From contig NC_068571.1 in assembly GCF_025698545.1 (NCBI RefSeq), forward strand, positions 35,621,733 to 35,685,732: a stretch of DNA of 64,000 nt, written 5' to 3'. Shown here in pieces: positions 61,401-64,000 of the stretch. Below the pieces are notes generated by a model. That model worked only from the letters and a program-made list of their open reading frames with translations. It searched no databases and was not told where the DNA came from. A program made the translations under genes and the position numbers. How positions within the stretch are numbered: position 1 is the first letter of the stretch; the number at the start of each line of letters is the position of its first letter. The stretch comes from Gossypium raimondii. Lineage: Eukaryota; Streptophyta; Magnoliopsida; Malvales; Malvaceae.

Positions 61401-61550
61401 GAAACATGGACAGCTTCGGTATTTGAGCCAAAACCACCCCAGCAAGGGTGGAAGGAATTCTGACCGCACTGTCAATCTTCTTGTCAGTGGCGGCAGGGGT
61501 CCAAAATCAGTGGTATGGAATGATGTGAGACGGTAACTATTTTAAAGGAT
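58493..61550. repeat. Large tandem duplication, unit 2 (3,058 bp)
   Basis: Direct head-to-tail copy of 55425-58492. The join at 58492/58493 fuses GGAT of the lyase-side end to AATCAAG of the Harbinger-side start, with one or two bases of shared AT at most. It contains the Harbinger right end (to 60689, followed by TAA) without a left end. This shows that the segment arose by duplication, not by transposition. Confidence 0.95.
59092..59466 (+). pseudogene. Harbinger transposase N-terminal fragment (unit 2)
   Basis: In this copy the frame stays open from an ATG (MARLPLIAQSVRRKRIG...) for 124 residues through DEQVAMFLHIISHH. It then shifts at CACCGAAAAATC, where unit 1 has two extra bases. Upstream it is more intact than unit 1. 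It still lacks the catalytic domain, so it cannot act as a transposase alone. Confidence 0.75.
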
Positions 61551-64000
61551 CCCAGTCTCATATCTTACTTTCAACTATCCATTACAGGTTTCTGAACTGT
61601 GTGCTATTCAAAACCGTAAAGAAACTAATGACTCATTTGGTTACTAGTATAATAACATGAGTAAAAAACATATTTAACACGTGTTCTAAAATAGTTAAGA
61701 CATAAAATGAAAAATAATTAATACAAATTTAAACATGCAATTAGAAAGATGAGTAAAAACTCTTGTAAAAAATAAAACCTCTTCAAAATAAGCGGAAAAT
61801 TTTCCTCTCTTTGCTACAAACAAGTCACGCGAGTGGCTAAAAATTACCAATTGTGATTAGCTTATACTTAACCAATGACTATTAACATGTGAAAAAATAA
61901 TACTCCAACCAAAAGTACCATTAGTGTATTAATACAAGAAAAAGCGTGATTATTACAAAAGTATTAAACAATTTCTCATAACATATAAAATAATTAGTAC
62001 AAATTTAAACTTGAAATTAGAACTCTAGTAAAATTTTCAAAATAAGTAAAAAAAATTCCTCCCCGTGTTTAAAACAAGTCATGTGAGTGATTAAAAATTA
62101 CCAAGTGAAATTAGTTTATTGATAACTCATGTACTAAAAAGTCTTGAAAAAATAATACTCCTACCAAAAGAAGCATAATTATTATGTAATGATTTGATTT
62201 ATGGCTAGACTTTGTTTGTTCTAAGGCTTACTTGGAGAGAAATTAAAATATTTGGAAGAGATTGTCCATAAGTGTCGTGGAAGTGGACAGCAAGCTTTTC
62301 AGCAGGAACAACGGCCATTACTGCTTCAAGCATGGGAATCACAGTACCTGTGCCAAATAGAAATGGCTAAGAATTCCCAATGGCCAATGTTTGACTCACA
62401 TATAATCCAAGAGAAGAACAAGAACTTCAGAGAATTCTACATGCTTATTGCATTGGGGTTACAGATAACCATCAATTCTTCGAGAGCGATGTTAATCCCA
62501 AAATAAAACAGCAACTCCTATTTGGTTTTTACATTTCTTTTCATTGAAATGAAATCATAAATAACTATAAAGTATGCATGTATGGAATAATATGTGCCAA
62601 CAAGGACGGACGGATGGATGTGTATAGGTATGCATGTTTGTATAAATGGGGTGCATGCATACCTGTTAATGTGATTGATGGCTGTATGCATGCATGGGAT
62701 AGATGCAAGTATGAATGCATGCAGATGCGAACTTGTAAAACATATGAAATATAGAATAGGAAAAAAAAAGAATATAAAATAATAATTTGCAATATTCTAT
62801 TGTTCTAATTTATTTTGAATTGGAATAATGGGATATTGCAATTAGCTTTTTCATTTCATTTTTATTGCAATATTCATGTTTTTCAGTCCTCTTTTTTTTC
62901 CCTTTCTTTTTGTGGATTACCGCCACATGAACTAAAGTAATGCATAATTTTAAAGTTCTAAATGAGGAAAACAAAATAAAAAGCAGAAAATATTAACAAA
63001 AGAAAGCAAATTCAACAACAAAAAACCTAATAGTGATTGCTTCCTACTCAACCAAGATACTTTAGTTTCTAGAAGGTGACAGTCTAGACTAGAGCATTAC
63101 CAGGGGTCCCAACTCCAATTGTATCACCAAGGGATATTTCAAAACAACCCATATCGTAAAGTTCCTTTGCCACATAGGCCACTTTCGACGGAGGAATTGT
63201 TCCTTCCACTGGACATCCAACCACGCATGAAACATACCTGTAAACATTTTTTAGCATCATGCAATTTAAGCACCGTACCAGCCAAAATGAATAAAGCACA
63301 AACAAAATAGTCCAACTAGAGTTATATTGCATTTATTCTTTTTGATACATAGAATTATATTGCATTTGATTTTTTATAGAACAACGATTCAGATTTAGAA
63401 AGGCAGAAAAGATAATTGAATATTTTTAACTACAAACCAAATTCAAAAAATCTATTAACAATCTATAATTCAAATATCCACTCTGAAACAATTATTATAC
63501 CAGCAAAACATGCTGAGGTAATTATAAAGCCTTCTCATGGGAACAACTAGAAACGGAAAAGAAAAGATAAACAAAGAACAAAGTTCCAAAGGCCATAGGC
63601 CTAAAATTTGCACATTGACATTTTTAATGATTCATTACTAAGACAAAGTATATCACTACACATCTGAAAAATCTGCATTTCCGCCAAAGCATTTGCTACA
63701 GCATTCCTGATATGTGTGTGTGTGTGTGTGTGTAAAATTGACAGGAGAGCAAAATCTAGGAGATATTACTCGGGGAACAAGATTCATTTTATTAATCCAA
63801 GTACAGAGAAGAAAACAGCAATAGTAGCTATCAGTCATGAAAATAATGACAATAAGGTTATAGAAGACATACCCACGTACAGGAACTGAATGCTCCTTAG
63901 CAGCAAGACAAACAGCACGGTAACGGGCAAGGCTTTCTTCAATGCTGCAATTAATGTTTGACTTTGAAAAGGACTCGGAAGCAGATGCAAAGATTGCTAC
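61034..64000 (-). CDS. HMGCL: 3-hydroxy-3-methylglutaryl-CoA lyase, 3' part
   Basis: Four minus-strand exons are visible: 64000(+)-63873, 63237-63101, 62347-62232 and 61282-61034. All have GT/AG borders and consistent phase. The 5' exons lie beyond the window. The enzyme cleaves HMG-CoA to acetyl-CoA and acetoacetate, ending leucine breakdown, and is normally mitochondrial. Recognised blocks: [52 protein letters not shown], then VHFHDTYGQ with the metal-binding His-x-His, and [17 protein letters not shown], the lyase signature with the essential Cys. The C-terminus ADASKI ends at TGA (61036-61034). The visible part is undamaged. The terminal exon is inside unit 2 of the tandem duplication, and a second identical copy follows at 57976-58224. 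Confidence 0.92.
61551..62231 (-). other. HMG-CoA lyase intron
   Basis: The intron between the third visible exon and the proximal terminal exon; its distal part lies inside unit 2. AT-rich and non-coding, with an internal diverged direct duplication: AAACAAGTCACGCGAGTGGC near 61818 and AAACAAGTCATGTGAGTGAT near 62072. Confidence 0.6.
62574..62730. repeat. Cluster of ATGCATGC (RY-type) motifs in the lyase intron
   Basis: At least six CATGCA/TGCATG cores occur in about 155 bases (for example GTATGCATGTATGG, GTGCATGCATACC, TATGCATGCATGGG, GAATGCATGCAG), mixed with GGACGGACGGATGG. CATGCA is the RY element bound by plant B3 proteins, but the cluster may equally be a decayed simple repeat. Confidence 0.5.
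63713..63733. repeat. (TG)n microsatellite
   Basis: An uninterrupted TG dinucleotide run of about ten repeats in an intron of the HMG-CoA lyase gene. Confidence 0.95.

Noticed and set aside
62252..62506. Plus-strand frame of 84 residues
   Set aside because: Antisense to the lyase exon 62232-62347. The minus strand carries the recognised motifs and splice sites.

Overview
This is a window of AT-rich plant nuclear DNA. Spliced genes with GT-AG introns read as close relatives of Arabidopsis proteins. The space between and inside the genes is filled with plant-type Copia, Ty3/gypsy, LINE, SINE, TRIM, hAT and PIF/Harbinger remnants. A eudicot is certain from the gene set. A cotton-like Malvaceae genome is my inference, from the style of the long LTRs with TGTAACA...TGTTACA ends. 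No bacterial-type features, CRISPR arrays, rRNA or true tRNA genes were seen.

Layout, left to right. 0-1.2 kb: intergenic, with a SINE-like relic interrupted by a small hAT-type MITE. 1.3-1.8 kb (+): a secreted 8-cysteine lipid-transfer-like protein with one short intron. 4.2-7.9 kb (-): an apparently intact 11-exon pseudouridine-5'-phosphate glycosidase gene. 8.8-10.3 kb: a foldback element with ~450-bp inverted arms and a hAT MITE in its spacer. 10.8-13.1 kb: a LINE fragment split by the tail of a Ty3/gypsy element. 13.5-28.2 kb: a nest of long LTRs (one 3.44-kb unit with a perfect 5-bp target duplication) and a decayed 4.7-kb Copia element. 28.2-29.3 kb: another LTR-like start. 30.4-46.8 kb (+): a FOREVER YOUNG (FEY)-type short-chain dehydrogenase/reductase gene. 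Its last intron is ~12 kb and holds a sense-oriented LINE between LTR-like direct repeats, a TRIM and SINE relics. 48.0-51.3 kb (+): an apparently intact 9-exon NIPA-type magnesium transporter. 52.7-57.6 kb: a 4.96-kb PIF/Harbinger element with TAA target duplications but only an N-terminal piece of transposase. 57.9-64.0 kb (-): the 3' half of a 3-hydroxy-3-methylglutaryl-CoA lyase gene, whose 5' exons lie beyond the window.

The most striking feature is a head-to-tail tandem duplication of ~3.06 kb (55425-58492 and 58493-61550). Each unit carries the right part of the Harbinger element plus the last exon of HMG-CoA lyase, so that gene has two terminal exons encoding the same 82 residues. I found no evidence for a new multi-gene system. 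The five host genes act in unrelated pathways (lipid binding/transfer, pseudouridine breakdown, a developmental SDR, Mg2+ transport, leucine/ketone-body catabolism). The interest lies in how transposons and a segmental duplication have reshaped their introns and terminal exons.

Exon boundaries were placed by hand from reading frame, GT/AG sites and remembered family sequence. They were not checked against transcripts.
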